Source: Syngnathus acus
Taxonomy: Eukaryota; Chordata; Actinopteri; Syngnathiformes; Syngnathidae
DNA length: 64,000 bases
Reading direction: 5' to 3'
Assembly (NCBI RefSeq): GCF_901709675.1
Contig: NC_051095.1
Span: 21,389,956-21,453,955 of the forward strand
The position numbers were made by a program, and so were the translations under genes. Under the pieces are notes generated by a model. The model searched no databases. It had not been told where the DNA came from and saw only the letters and a list, made by a program, of their open reading frames with translations. Shown here one piece after another: positions 15,140 to 45,560 of the stretch (its first letter is position 1; each line of letters starts with the position of its first letter).

Positions 15140-18100
15140 ATGTCAGACCTCAGAGAAGATGGTGTACTCGAGAGCGATTCCATGGTCGACTACTCCCAAA
15201 TGAGCGACCGTCTCCATTCATTCAACGGCTCCACTCTGGCAGAGCAGGTGCCCCCAGAGCGACTGGCCCGGGCTGGATTCTACTACACTGGTCCTGCCGA
15301 TCGGGTTCGCTGTTTCAGCTGTAGGATGAATGTGGAAAACTGGTGCCAGGGAGACATACCTGTAGAGAGGCATAAGGAGGTAAGATGGCATGGAAATGGG
15401 GAACACATCCTTCTTATGATCTGCGTCATCATATACTGCATTTGAACTCAATTTTAGGTTTCCCCATTGTGCAAGTTCCTCAGCTGCACCCATCGCACCA
15501 ATTTCCAGCACAGTACACAGCTAACGGGCTCCAGATACAATGAAGTTGACGAAGACATGGAATATCGTTTGAGAACAGGGGAGGTGGTCGATGAGTCCAC
15601 CTACCCAATGGTCCCTCATATGAGGAGGGAAGAGGCCAGACGTCAGACTTTTTCCACCTGGCCAGCCACTGCTCCTGTGACACCCAGCGATCTGGCGCAA
15701 GCTGGCCTTTACTACCTGGGCCAAGGTGACCAGGTTCAGTGTTTTTGCTGCGGCGGCATGCTTGGTGGCTGGGAAGCAGGAGACGCGGCCTGGGGTGAAC
15801 ACGGCAAACATTTTCCCACCTGCTTCTTCATCCTCGGCCATGACGTGGGAAACGTCCCATCCGAGGGGGGCACGGGACTGGAGAATCCTCGCAGTGCACC
15901 TCAAGGCAACACTTATATCCTTATGGGGAGTTTCCAAGAGAGGCTGCGCAGCTTTGCAGGGATTCAGCACCCAATAGATCATGTTCGACTAGCAAGGGCT
16001 GGCTTCTACAGCACAGGTATGGCAGTAATTAACACATGTGCACTGCAACCTCCTCAGTTCAACATTTGAAGTTAATCACAAATGTGAGTCTTTACGGAGA
16101 AAAAATGAAAAGAATTTCTATGAGAACAATAGGGTCCTTGCAGTGTTCACGGCTCATGCCCGGGCCCTAATAATCATAATTGTTTTTTTCCATAATAGTC
16201 TAGCGCCACTGTGCAACTCAAACTAAATAATAAAGCAAATTACTCGTGCTTCTAAGACGCCTTGCAGACAAGCAATCAAGAGGGAACAACTGGAATGAAG
16301 AATTGTAAAATTAGTGTAGGTACTGTATTTTCCCTTGCTGTTTATGTAATTGACTTCAATGAAGTTTTTATGGTTTTTAAGCCTTTCCTGTTTGCCACCA
16401 CTGATACCCTTCTGTAGTAGTAGTAGCATCACACACACGCACGCAAAAACACACACAAACACAAATACATTTGTGGAGTTAATCCGAGATGCTTATGATC
16501 TGAAGGATGGTGGTTTGAATTCGTAGTTTGCTCCACTGGGTTCCTTTTGGAAGTTCCACTGGATCAAAATTCAGTGTAATGATGTTCTGAATTTACTCTT
16601 ATGCCTGAATATCATTTGTTCTTGTGTGTGTGCATGCATACGTGCAGGGGAAAGAGACATGGTGATGTGTTTTCATTGTGGTGGAGGATTAAAAGGCTGG
16701 GAGCCTGATGAAGACCCGTGGGAAGAGCATGCCAAAAGTTATCCTGGGTAACAAGAACAACAGCAATTCCAGCATGCATGCATTTTACTTAGTGTTCAAA
16801 GTCAGTGAATGCCATTTCATTCCTCAACTAGATGCAGCTTCTTGTTAGCAGAGAAAGGACAAGAATTTATCAACACCATCCAGCTGCAAGGTCCTCAACA
16901 AAACAAAAATGTGAGCCTACAATATGTACAACATACAACATGATTTTGTTAATATTACAGTTTTTGTTTTCAAAGTGATGACAGAGTATAGAATTGATTA
17001 TTTCTGTTATTGTTTCAAAAGATGTGAATCAATATGAGCGCAATCTGTCTACCTGAATTATAATTATTTGCTGGATTATAATAGTTTGGAATGTTTCACC
17101 ACAGTTTGTTTTTATTTTGATAACTTTTGTTTTTCAAATTTAGTTGTTTTTTTAATTTGTTTGTTAGAGCAGGTCGTTATGTAGTCTTTATTCGTTTCTA
17201 TTTTCAAAATACTTAGTTTTGGTGTAGTTTTTGCTAGTTTTAGTATTTGAATGTTTTTATATGGAGTATTTGAGTGCAAGGTAAAAAAAGTCACTAATTA
17301 TTGTTTGATAAAGTAAGGTTATCTAAAATTTTCAAATGACTGACATTTCTGTACTTATTATGTATGTCAGCAATACTGAAAATCAAAATATTTGAAATTA
17401 ACCGAAAAAGCTCATTTTTAACAAAGTTGGTTTCAGTTAGTTTTACAAATGTAAGATGGAGTTGCAATTGTTTTTTTTATTGTTTGTAGTTGCTTGTAGT
17501 TTTTAATTTATTTCATTTAAAAAAAAAAAAAGGTGATTTATGATTTTTTTTTCTTCAATTTGAGTTATTTTTAGATTACTGGTATATTCTCTTAGCTTCC
17601 ACCATAAATGTTTTTTCTTAACCATACAGAATCTTGAAGTATTTTTTAATGTTGAACTTGTTACACTACTTGGCTAATCTTTATGCAACTCTGAGAATGG
17701 GTGCAACCTTTGCACACACTTATTATATTACTATGTTGTACCTGAAAAGAGGTAGCAGCAGTTTTTTGTTAACTTAATCTTGTGGTGGTCAATCTAGTTA
17801 TTGAGTTTTGAAAAATATTTTCTAACTATGCACGTGTTTGTTTTCAGACCTCAAGTCATCAGAATGGATTTACAGCATACCACAAAGGTAAATACGTACA
17901 TTTGTAGATTCCCACCCACAACTTGTTTTGTTTGTTTGTTTATTTCGAACATTAAAAGAAATACAAGAAAAAAGTAGAAAAAATACAGATACTGATAACT
18001 CCATAGTACAATAGACTCTACCTCTTGTAACTACATATGTTTTTCTTTGATTCTGTCAACATTTGACCATAGTCAAATATATTAAAAAAATTTTTTTTAA

Positions 18101-19854
18101 ATAAATACAAAAGCAACTTAAACAGCTTCACAGCATATTACGGTATCCCATCAATATTTTGTCCTTATACATTTTTTTAAACTTAGGTAAGGTACTAGTT
18201 CTTTAGTTCTTCACTGCTGGTGTTCCATAATTCCACACCTTTAACTGTTATACAATGTAACTTTAAGTTTGTTCTCACCAAATCTCTTTTAAACATAAGT
18301 GTTCCTCTTAAATAATAGGTACTTTCCCTCCACTCAAACAACCTCTGGATACCGTTTGGCAATTGATTATTTTTTTATTTTGTACATGAGTTGGATGGTT
18401 TTAAAGTCGACTAGGTCGTTGTATTTCAGTGAGTTCAGTTTAATAAAGAGAGGGTTAGATGGTTCTCTATAATCAGCATTATTTACAAGTCGTATTGCTT
18501 TTTTTTGAAGAATAAAGATTGGATCTGTGTTTGTTTTGTATATATTGCCCCACACCTCCACACAGTAAATAATGTATGGGAGTATGAAGGAGCAGTACAA
18601 GGAATATAATGACTGATTTATAAGGTCTTTTACTTTATATAATACTGCTAATGATTTTGACATTTTTGATTTGATATACATTATATGTGGTTTCCAACTT
18701 AATTTATTATCTATAAGCACTCCAAGAAATTTTATTTCATTTACTCTTTCAATTTCTATATTATTTATTGTAAGAATTTTGTCTGTGTTAGTCGGACGGT
18801 TTCCAAACTGACAACTGACTGCAGCTTTTCTCTTTCATGTCACTTTTTTGAGCTATAGGATCCATGTTTTCTTAAAACAAATGGAACTTGCAACGGTATG
18901 CCTGTGGTTAAAACGTTAAGAGAAAAGCCAGTATTAATCCTTTTAATACTTTTTATGGTTGCTTTTTGTTTGCAGATGTTGATTGTACTGACTTGTTGGG
19001 ACTTGGGAAATGCACACACCTTTCACCGTGTTGTCTCAAATGCGACTGCACAAACAAGTTGCCTTGTAGCTGTAGATGAGTCCAATCGGAATAATTTGAC
19101 AGGTCTTACTACAGATCGTCAGTGGAATTTTGCTAACCTGTAGACAAAAATCTTACATGGTGGGAAAAAAAAACCCCTCCACTTTTGCAATCAGGATGCC
19201 AATTTTAGTTTTAATCAGAATAAATCTCAAAATATTTTTTTCCATTATATCTATTATCTCCCTTTGTTTTTTTTAGCAGTACTATACATCACAAACGTTT
19301 GCTAACATTAATAATGGTGTTGTGTTATTGTGCAATAATCAGTCAAATGAAATATAACTGGGAAAACTTCAAAACACAAGACTATATGCAAGTGAACCAA
19401 AGTCCCTCCCCTAGTATCATTGTAACAATCAGTAAATGACAAAAATGCTTTCAAAAAGACTGTAAATTAAGAATGGAATTGGAAACTATGCTAAAATTCA
19501 CATTATTTACTTTAATCCTGTCGGAGAAAAAAAAAAAACGTGATGTAATTTTGCCTCTAGCCCTGTAGGTGTATTTATATACCATGAAGAAATAAAACGT
19601 ATGTTGTGTGCGCTCATGTTCTGATGATGAGTAAACTTTTTTTTTTTTTTTGTCTTTCAGATGATGACCCATTGGAAACATTACGGAAACTGCAGAGGGA
19701 AAAACAGTGCAAAGTGTGTATGGATCGAGATACTTGTGTCGTTTTCATTCCGTGCGGTCATCTGGCCACCTGTGAGGAATGTTCAGAGACGCTTATTAGG
19801 TGTCCAATTTGTTGCGGGGCCATTACGCAGAAGGTAAAAACTTACATCGCTTAA
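15140..19854 (+). CDS. xiap: X-linked inhibitor of apoptosis, BIR1-3 and RING
   Basis: XIAP binds and inhibits caspases 3, 7 and 9 and is a RING E3 ubiquitin ligase. Six coding exons join in frame: 15140-15379, 15458-16016, 16648-16747, 16832-16910, 17848-17887 and 19661-19854 (stop TAA), giving 403 residues against 497 in human. BIR zinc ligands are C58/C61/H78/C85, C175/C178/H195/C202 and C274/C277/H294/C301. RING ligands are C356, C359, C371, H373, C377, C380, C387 and C390. The linker before BIR2 (LRTGEVVD, residues 118-125) keeps the human effector-caspase contacts (L141, V146, D148). Only about 20 residues separate BIR3 from the pre-RING helix, so no UBA domain fits. In BIR3 the human Trp323 position is Ser297 and His343 is Gln317. 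The 13-residue fifth exon is the least certain part of the model. Confidence 0.92.
16017..16647 (+). other. xiap intron 2
   Basis: AT-rich intron with a CACACA/ACGCAC low-complexity stretch at about 16430-16468 and a TG run before the acceptor. Nothing else was recognised. Confidence 0.7.
16911..17847 (+). other. xiap intron 4
   Basis: AT-rich intron with many T and A runs. It was checked for a UBA-domain exon, because human XIAP has its UBA between BIR3 and RING. None was found. Confidence 0.7.
17925..18815 (-). mobile_element. 5'-truncated LINE, reverse-transcriptase C-terminus
   Basis: On the minus strand an open frame from about 18812 to 18367 reads [15 protein letters not shown], then [14 protein letters not shown] and QKKAIRLV. 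This is the conserved region after the catalytic core in non-LTR reverse transcriptases of the L2/CR1/Rex type. About 440 bp of 3' sequence follows and ends in an A-rich tail built of AAAC/AAAT units near 17925. The palm-domain catalytic motif is absent, so the copy is 5' truncated and dead. It sits in xiap intron 5, antisense to the gene. Confidence 0.85.
18983..19082 (+). other. Possible cysteine-rich alternative last exon of xiap
   Basis: A pyrimidine tract and TTTGCAG acceptor end at about 18975. Reading on in the phase left by xiap exon 5 gives about 34 residues with nine cysteines (ending [12 protein letters not shown]) and then a TGA. The phase match and cysteine density are seen directly; use as an exon is speculative and it may be chance. 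Confidence 0.2.
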
Positions 19855-20310
19855 GAAATATTTAGTTTTTCCGATAAAGCTTTCTGTGCTGCGTTCTTAC
19901 AATCCCTGACTGTGTTTTAATGTTAAGTGTAGATAGCCTGTAATATTGCAAAAGACGGGACAACAACAAATAGTGGCTATTGAAAAGCAAATCAAGAGTA
20001 TATTATAAAATATTTTTAAATAGGGGTATAATTAGTGCAGAAACATTAAATATTTTTTTCCCACGTTCCATTCCAGAGGTGCCTTTGACTGCTTTTCATT
20101 TGATGTGTTTAGAACAGCTCAAAATTACCTAATGACTTACTGTATTTATCTTGAATTCATTTGTGTGATTTTTTTATTAATAAATAATTTTACGTTTATT
20201 TATCACCCCATGGCTATTTCTGTTTAAATAGATTATAACTAATGTAAGTAATGAATCCCTAAAAACTATCCCCAATTATATGTTATTTGAATAAGTTTCA
20301 GCAATAAAAA
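19855..20310 (+). other. xiap: xiap 3' UTR with candidate poly(A) signals
   Basis: AT-rich sequence after the stop codon, with AATAAA at 20179-20184 and 20303-20308. Either would end the transcript before the stag2 promoter. Confidence 0.5.
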
Positions 20311-20535
20311 ATGCACTAATTGGTCATGAAATATGCTGTGATGCCTATTTATTCACAAGGTCGGTAAATAATTACGAAGTTTAAACATGCATACATGCAG
20401 TTACATAATTTCGAGATGTTTGAGTTGATAAAGGGAAAGTGCAATTGGTGTCGATCAAGTACAGTAAACATTGTCTGATGTGCAATACTGAGCAATGGCC
20501 GCTGGGTGTCGAATCGTCGAGCGCCGATCGTTTGG

Positions 20536-20550
20536 CCGCTAGGTGGTAGC
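20536..20550 (+). promoter_or_regulatory. CTCF-like motif at stag2 promoter
   Basis: CCGCTAGGTGGTAGC resembles the CTCF core with about two mismatches. It lies roughly 200 bp upstream of the predicted first stag2 exon donor. STAG2-cohesin works with CTCF in vertebrates, so a site here is plausible but unproven. Confidence 0.3.
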
Positions 20551-20599
20551 GCTGTACTAGGATTTCCTCCTCCCAGGTCGTCGAAACAACAAATTGAAC

Positions 20600-20746
20600 T
20601 AGGGAGCAAGCGGGTGAGAGAACGTTCGAAACCGCCTCTGACCGCGACTTTTAAACTCTTTTTACTGAATTTAGAGTGAGATTCGGCCGAGGCTTGTCGA
20701 AGTAGTTCAAGTTCGGGATCAGCTGGAACTATTATTTCTCAGCAAG
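20600..20746 (+). other. stag2: stag2 non-coding first exon and promoter area
   Basis: A locally CpG-rich segment ends in a strong donor (AGCAAG followed by GTAAGT-like sequence) at 20746. It precedes the first coding exon by 1.8 kb and contains no usable start in frame. This fits a 5' UTR exon; the transcription start is not defined by sequence alone. Confidence 0.5.
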
Positions 20747-22003
20747 GTAAGTTAGCTGTAAAATGGCGGAAAGCTATGTGGAACTTAGTTGATTTGTATT
20801 TTGCTAGCTGCTTGCTAGCCAGGCTAGTTGAAGCCTTGAGCGCGTATGTCTGCTTGCTCAGCCAAGTCGCCTCGTTAGCTCCGCTGAGAGAGGCTAGCGC
20901 TACTCTGGTTGGTAGCGACCCAGTGCTCTCAATTCTTACCACAACGACGCAGAATATGTCTGTCAAAACACAACAAAATGTTTTGTGGTTTTGATGGACT
21001 TGGTTGCACTTCACAATAATTGTAAACAGTGTTTGTTGCTTATGCAATACGGTCCTGAAACTCCCGAGGCAAGATGGAGGACGCAAGGACGTGATGTTTT
21101 TTTTAGGGAACGTTAGCACGTTCGGTTAGCATGGTTGACCAATCGGAGTTTATCGTGTCCGTGAAATGAATCGTAATTATTGTTGTTCCTGGCATCAAAA
21201 CTGAGTCTGGCGGATAAGCGTAGTTTACTGGCGAAAAACAGGTCACTGGATGGCGTTTGCTTCTAACGCCAGTCTCGCTAATATTAGCATGTGATTGCAC
21301 CGTCGAGCTTGCGTCGTTGTGTTATTATGGTCGCCCTCCGATAGCGGTAACAAACGCGGACCAGTTCCCGTAACAGCTTGCCGTGGAGATTCAAATCAGA
21401 CTTTTACGCGTAGGTATAAAGCACTTGCTTGTGCATTTCAACTCTCGAGAGCTCCAAAATTCACGGTTGCTAGCGCCGCTAGCACCACCCGCGCACCGGT
21501 GTCAATTTTGACAGGAACCGACGAAGAGCGTAGTCACGTCGGCTCGGTTGGAGTGAACGCGGGTATCTGTGTGCTGCTGCGTTGACTTGAGAACTCTTCA
21601 ATATGGAGCTTACGGCTCGTTTCTCTCCACGATCTTCGCCCCTAGCTTCGTGGAGGCAAGTTTATGAGATTCACTGAGTGATTTGGCGCCACTTTTTCAG
21701 TCAACACCCATTGAATCCCGTCATCTTGTCATGTAATATTTACGCAGTAACTCGCCAAATGGGCACATTAATCATGTTTTCAGATGACAAACAGAATTAC
21801 TTTATCAAGCAATGCCATGTTCCATTGCAAACAAAACAGCAGATTCTTGGAGTTGTTTCTGGTACCTATTTTTTACCTGCATTATAATCGTTGACAAGTC
21901 CAGACCATCGTGACAAATACGGGAGATTGTAAACAGCGACAGGCCTGTTTTATTCTGCATTATTTATTGATCGATCGATTTATTTAAAACCCTATCTTCT
22001 ACA

Positions 22004-22021
22004 ATAACGACATGTCGTTAT
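22004..22021. repeat. 18-bp perfect palindrome
   Basis: ATAACGACATGTCGTTAT equals its own reverse complement. Just outside it TACAA on the left and TTGTA on the right continue an imperfect dyad. It lies in the first intron of stag2. Confidence 0.85.
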
Positions 22022-22533
22022 ATGTTGTAGGATGCACGATGTGGCACATTAACACTAGTGTGTAATTACATTGTTTAAGGGGCAATAGGAAAGATGACTT
22101 TGTTTCAAAAATTGCTGTCCCAATATTTCCTTGTATGTATGTGACACTTTTCCACACAGTACACACAGTTGTGTCCTGCAGTATCTTGTTGATGTTGGTA
22201 ACGCGTTTTGATTGGTCGAAGTAAGTGTTGGGCGGACAGAGCACATCCATATATGGCCAGTGAGGAATGACTCCAATGACTGTAAAGCAAGGGGGACGAG
22301 CAAGAGGGAACCAATGCTTTGAGTGCTGAGTGCTACAAGAGCATCGGTACCGCCCACTGTTACCATGTGAAGCAAGAAAAAACATTTTTCATCTGTTTTT
22401 TGCTTTGTTTTCAAACAGTTGCTTTTCTAATTGGATATCTCAATCCAGGTTTCATGCAAGCTTCCGTGTCTTGTGTTTACTGAGCATTACAAGACAGTCA
22501 TACATTGGAAGTTATCCAGAAGATGTTAGAGAA

Positions 22534-40888
<18,355 letters not shown>

Positions 40889-42600
40889 ACTAATATCCAA
40901 ATGATTTTGAAACTGGGATACGAGAAGAGGAGCTTTGTATTTAAAGAGAATTTTAGATGCGAAAACAAGTGTGTTTTCTGTAAGAAAAAGCAAAAAAAAA
41001 AAAAAAACGTTTTGGCTTGTACTCCATGTGGACCAATGATGACCCACACTCAGTGTTGCTTGCTCAGAGAGGACTTCAAATATATACTTTTATAATCTTA
41101 GTTAATATCTTCCTGTTCCAAAATAGTGAAACAGGCTACTTCCAAACCTATTAAAGACGATACGTGTCAGAAGAAAAATAGCTTTTTCCCTCTTTTCTTT
41201 TCTTTCCCAGTGCAGGGATGGATGGATTGGTGTGTTTTAACTTAAGGAACATTCTGTTTTTTTTTTTTTTTGTCTAACCCTTTTTACATTTGTAGTAAAC
41301 TACCAGGTGTGATGTAGTAATTTATAAACAGACTGTAGTAGCTTGCCTGTACCGTGTTAGCCAAGTGGATGGAGGTCTTTCTGTTCTTGTACTTTCTTTG
41401 CCCTCCTTTCTCTTAAGTTCATCTTCCCTCTTTAAGGTCCTGATAACCACTGGTGGTTAAGATTGTGAGATGTCATGTAGAATCAGTCTCAATCCTTGTT
41501 TATGCTGTGAAGAGTCCCACAGTCCAGTAGTATGTAAGTCTCGAAGCTTAACCTGAGCTTTGGACCGCTCCTTGCCGGCCATCTGCTAAGAGAATTGTTC
41601 CCTTGAACAACAAGTAGCCCGGTCCAATGAAATCGTTTTTTTTCTTCTCTCTCTCACTTTCTGAATCTAGCAGCATCATGTCAAAATGGGTATCTCTACA
41701 TTTTAAATAAAAATATATATATGAATTGGTGCTGATTTTTATATATGTGCTTTGGTTTTCTTATTTTCGACCTTCAGTCACAAATGAAAGAAATGTATAA
41801 GAAACTGAAAAATTGAAAGCATGTAAATTCATGCAGCAAGAAAGATTTTTAGATTTGTATTTTTGCGTTTTGATTTTGTTTTCTTCCTTTTGTCTTGATA
41901 ATGTCTTCGGGTTTTTACCTTCTTTCCTAATGTGTAAATTAGTTTGGATAAAACGTATGAAATTCAGCTTTAAGAGTTTCTCAGCTCGAGTCCTGTCACG
42001 AATATACTTAGGAACTTCCAATGTTAATAAACGTGGTTGTCTATGAGAAATTACTGAACACAAGTTATTCAGCAGCGATGTGGCAGCTAGACAAAGCTTA
42101 GATTTTGACATGTTTGTCACACATGACTTTTCATGAACTGTTCTGTCTACTGAGTTTTTTTTTTTTTAAAGTCATTCCATGCTAAAGCCTTAAACATGCT
42201 TCTTCTCTCACGCTAATCTTCCATGTCAGCAGATTGGTCATGTTTGAAGGGTGGATAATTGGCTTCTTAGAAACATGAGGTGGTCAAATGTAATGTGATC
42301 AAGTAGATGAGCAGTCAATGTGTGTTTTGCCTAATTATTTTATGTAAGTAAAAAGAAAGTTCTTTTAAGGAAAAAGTACTGTTTATTATTTGTTGCTTAC
42401 CACTACATTGGTATAAATCCTTATTAGATATTGTGTATATATTCAAATTCTAATTTCTTTTCGGCTATTTTGTGTTCTGCACTCTTCTCTTGCCTATACC
42501 CTGAGTTGTTTATTCTCCTACCCTCTTTCAGTCACGCTGTTTTCTGATTTGTACTTGTCTGGAGACAGTAACTTTTGAATAAAAATCAACACACAATTTC
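40889..42600 (+). other. stag2: stag2 3' UTR with two poly(A) signals
   Basis: Non-coding sequence after the stag2 stop. AATAAA occurs at 41706-41711 and 42578-42583, so either a 0.8-kb or a 1.7-kb 3' UTR is possible. No other gene was found here. Confidence 0.55.
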
Positions 42601-43278
42601 AGCTGTCATAAATATTTACTCAATTTACTGCAAACCAAACATTTACTTCAAACCATGAATAATTGGCGTCGGATTTCTTTCGTGGGTGACTCCTAGCTGG
42701 GAATGAAGCAAAAGCTTGAGATGCCACTTTTCATTGTTTGAATTTATTTTTTCAACAATTATACAAATTCATAACTATAAACTAGACCAGTCTATTCAAC
42801 TGTAAAATAAATTGAATATACTTACATTTTGAAATGGTATTCAGATTATCAGCCATAAAACTAAAAATGTAAGAAAAATACTGAATCTCTCAGTACACTT
42901 CTACACATCTTGTATGGCTTTCCCATTTTCTCATTTAATTTACAAGTAATGTACCCATTTGCCCCCCCCCCCAAAAAAACCTTGGAATTTGAATAGTTTG
43001 ATAGATTTGACGGCGTTACAGAACGCCTGATCCAGATCTCAGCCATCGCCCCGCTGAAGTTCACTTTGAAAACGCATGGGGGCAATGAAGACCAAGTTGT
43101 AGTTAACCAACAGTCCTAAAATGGCACTGATGTCCTATTTACCAAATGTCACTTGGTATTTTGAATTGTTCTCACTGTTCCATCACAGACACAAAATAAC
43201 TGTTGATAGATTGTGTGGTCATATTGTGGTTGTCTTTTGTTGTGTTGTCTGTACCATGCTTAGCCTGTGTTTTTGTGC

Positions 43279-43312
<34 letters not shown>

Positions 43313-45560
43313 ATATATATGTATATATGTGTATATATATATATATATGTATATAGTATGTGTTTATATATGTAATGAGTGTGTGTATGTATATATAAAA
43401 TGTGTGTGTATATATATAAAATATGTGTGCGTGTGTGTTTGTGTATTAATCATGTGCGGAAGAAAATCCTTCTCACCCCATGGTGATAGGCATTTCTGTA
43501 AAAGTGAAACCAGTTGTGCATGTAGCTGAAACTGTCAAGCCAGTTTTCAAATGACTACTTTGCTTTTGCGGCAAAACAAGTTTCACTTGTTCAGTTATTT
43601 GATCATACAACAATCAAGTGTTGTGCTAAATTGAGCTTGTTGAGTTGTAACGTGGCTGCAGACCTAAATCTGAGCCTCTTGAGTGGCTTCTATTTACTCC
43701 TGATAACCTCCAGTCCTCCACAGGCCTATCAGCATAGGCCATGTTAAGACCTCAAGAGGGTCAAGGAGGACTGGCTCCCATGCTTCACACATGTGACTTC
43801 ACAACTAAAAGTCATCTTATTGGAACCGTACTTCATGAAAATGTAAAATGCACTTGGTGTATGTTCAAGACAACCTTTCTTTTCATGTGCTGAATGGCAA
43901 ATCTCAGGGGCTTCTCAACACAGACTGAGACGTCCCAGAGTCTGCGTGAAGGCAAACCCAGAAAATGTCGAATCCAGTGAATAAATCATTAATGAGAGTG
44001 CCGGTTGTAATCTGCTTCTAAATGCAAAGCATCTAATCCTGGAAAATCATTCACCAGGACTTGCTCAGATTAGAACGCAGACACAAACTCAACTGATTGC
44101 ACTTACAAAGTGAGTGCAATAAGGTATTTCTTTCCACACCAAACACAGGTATTTATTTTTACATGTGTACATAGGGTTGGCAATAATTTAAAACCTGGTT
44201 TGCAGGGAAAAAAATACGAGACCTGGGAGCAAACTAAATTCGGGTGCCCCATCACACTGTGCAGTCTGCAGATATGCTAACCACTAATTAACCATAAAAC
44301 ACAAAGAGCCATTGCAGAATTTATATTTAGAATAATGGGTAAACGTTAATTATTGCCAAAACTAATGCCTATGCCCCAACACTAGCCGTATATGATGAAA
44401 CTGATATTTGTGTGAAATGCCAATTACCCACTTTATTTTAACATTTGTGTAAGAACTCATGTTGAAAGTACAAAATATTTACATTAAAACATGACAAATT
44501 TACATTTACATGGCTTTATGTTGGTACAGGCAAATGGTCTGCGAATTACATTTTTTATTTTATTTACATAGCCTACTCCCATCCCCACCTTTGCACTTTC
44601 AGGAGTTTGGTGCCTTGCTTAAGTGGGATATACACATCCTGAAAATCGAGCTAAAATTGTCAGCAAACACCCAAATGGTCAGATGTTTGAAAGACTATCC
44701 TGAACAATTACCCTGTGGTGTGTGCACCTTTAAAGGGTGTTTATTTTCCCCCTCTACCTGATCTGCTCAGTAAACTTTTGTGAAAATGTAAACCTGTTCA
44801 TCCTTGCGATGGTTAGTTTGGCCGAGCGACAAATTCCATGATAGTGACTTGAAACAGAGCAATAATCAATGAGGACGCGACCTGAAGCTTGACAAAAATA
44901 AAGGAGCAACCGGTTGAATTGAGGGTTCGTGACTCACAAGTCATTCACCCACCACAATAAGAATCACAAGAAGAGTTTATGTACAGTTACAATCCAATTA
45001 CCAAATAAGCTAACAGTTAGCTATTTCTTCTTTTTGTTTTCTGACAGTCTGGATGCCTTGTGACAGTCCTTCTGGTTTGGGGGAGGAGGCTCCCAATTGT
45101 CTGTTTGTGCGTGGTGTTGGTCATCTCGACCACACCACTATAATAACTGTAAGAAGACACATGGCGATATTGTCCTCATCATGTGTGGGGTCTCTCACTT
45201 TTGAGAAAAAAAAAAAAAAGCAATCAAACTGTGCCAATCAGTATGTGTTCACTGCTTTTTTTTATAGCTTCTGGCACAAGTACTGTGTGCTGCAACAATG
45301 CAGTAAAATGTGTTGAGCAAATCAAGTGAAGGAATGTGTTTTGGATCAGGGGGAGGAAGCACTGTTAATGTGACTGTAAAGTGAGTAAAGGATCAGTGCC
45401 CTTCAATGACAAGGAGCAGCTTTCATGAGACAGGCCAGAACAGGTTAGAGATAATGAATAAGAGCGCCGTGGGAACTTCCAAACTGTGTGCCGTCGGTTT
45501 GCTGCTCATTGACACACAGGCGTCAACGCAGCTAAAGGTGTGCACGAGTGATAGGACCAT
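42601..45560. other. Intergenic, no gene seen
   Basis: Start of the stag2-efnb1 gene desert. AT-rich, with C and A runs at about 42962-42980 and the TG/TA microsatellite at 43275-43440. Open frames are short and show no recognisable domains. Confidence 0.7.
43275..43440. repeat. Compound (TG)n/(CG)n/(TA)n microsatellite
   Basis: TG repeats pass through a CGCGCG block into TATA/TGTA repeats. The reading frames made of Cys/Val and Ile/Tyr here are artefacts of the repeat. Confidence 0.95.

Noticed and set aside
20739-21119. 126-codon minus-strand frame near the stag2 promoter
   Set aside because: It overlaps the stag2 first donor and intron and has no recognisable similarity.
22330-22533. In-frame N-terminal extension of STAG2 from 22330
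   Set aside because: The known family start MIAAPEIP is at 22534; the extension is not recognised in vertebrate STAG2 and a likely splice acceptor lies at about 22448.
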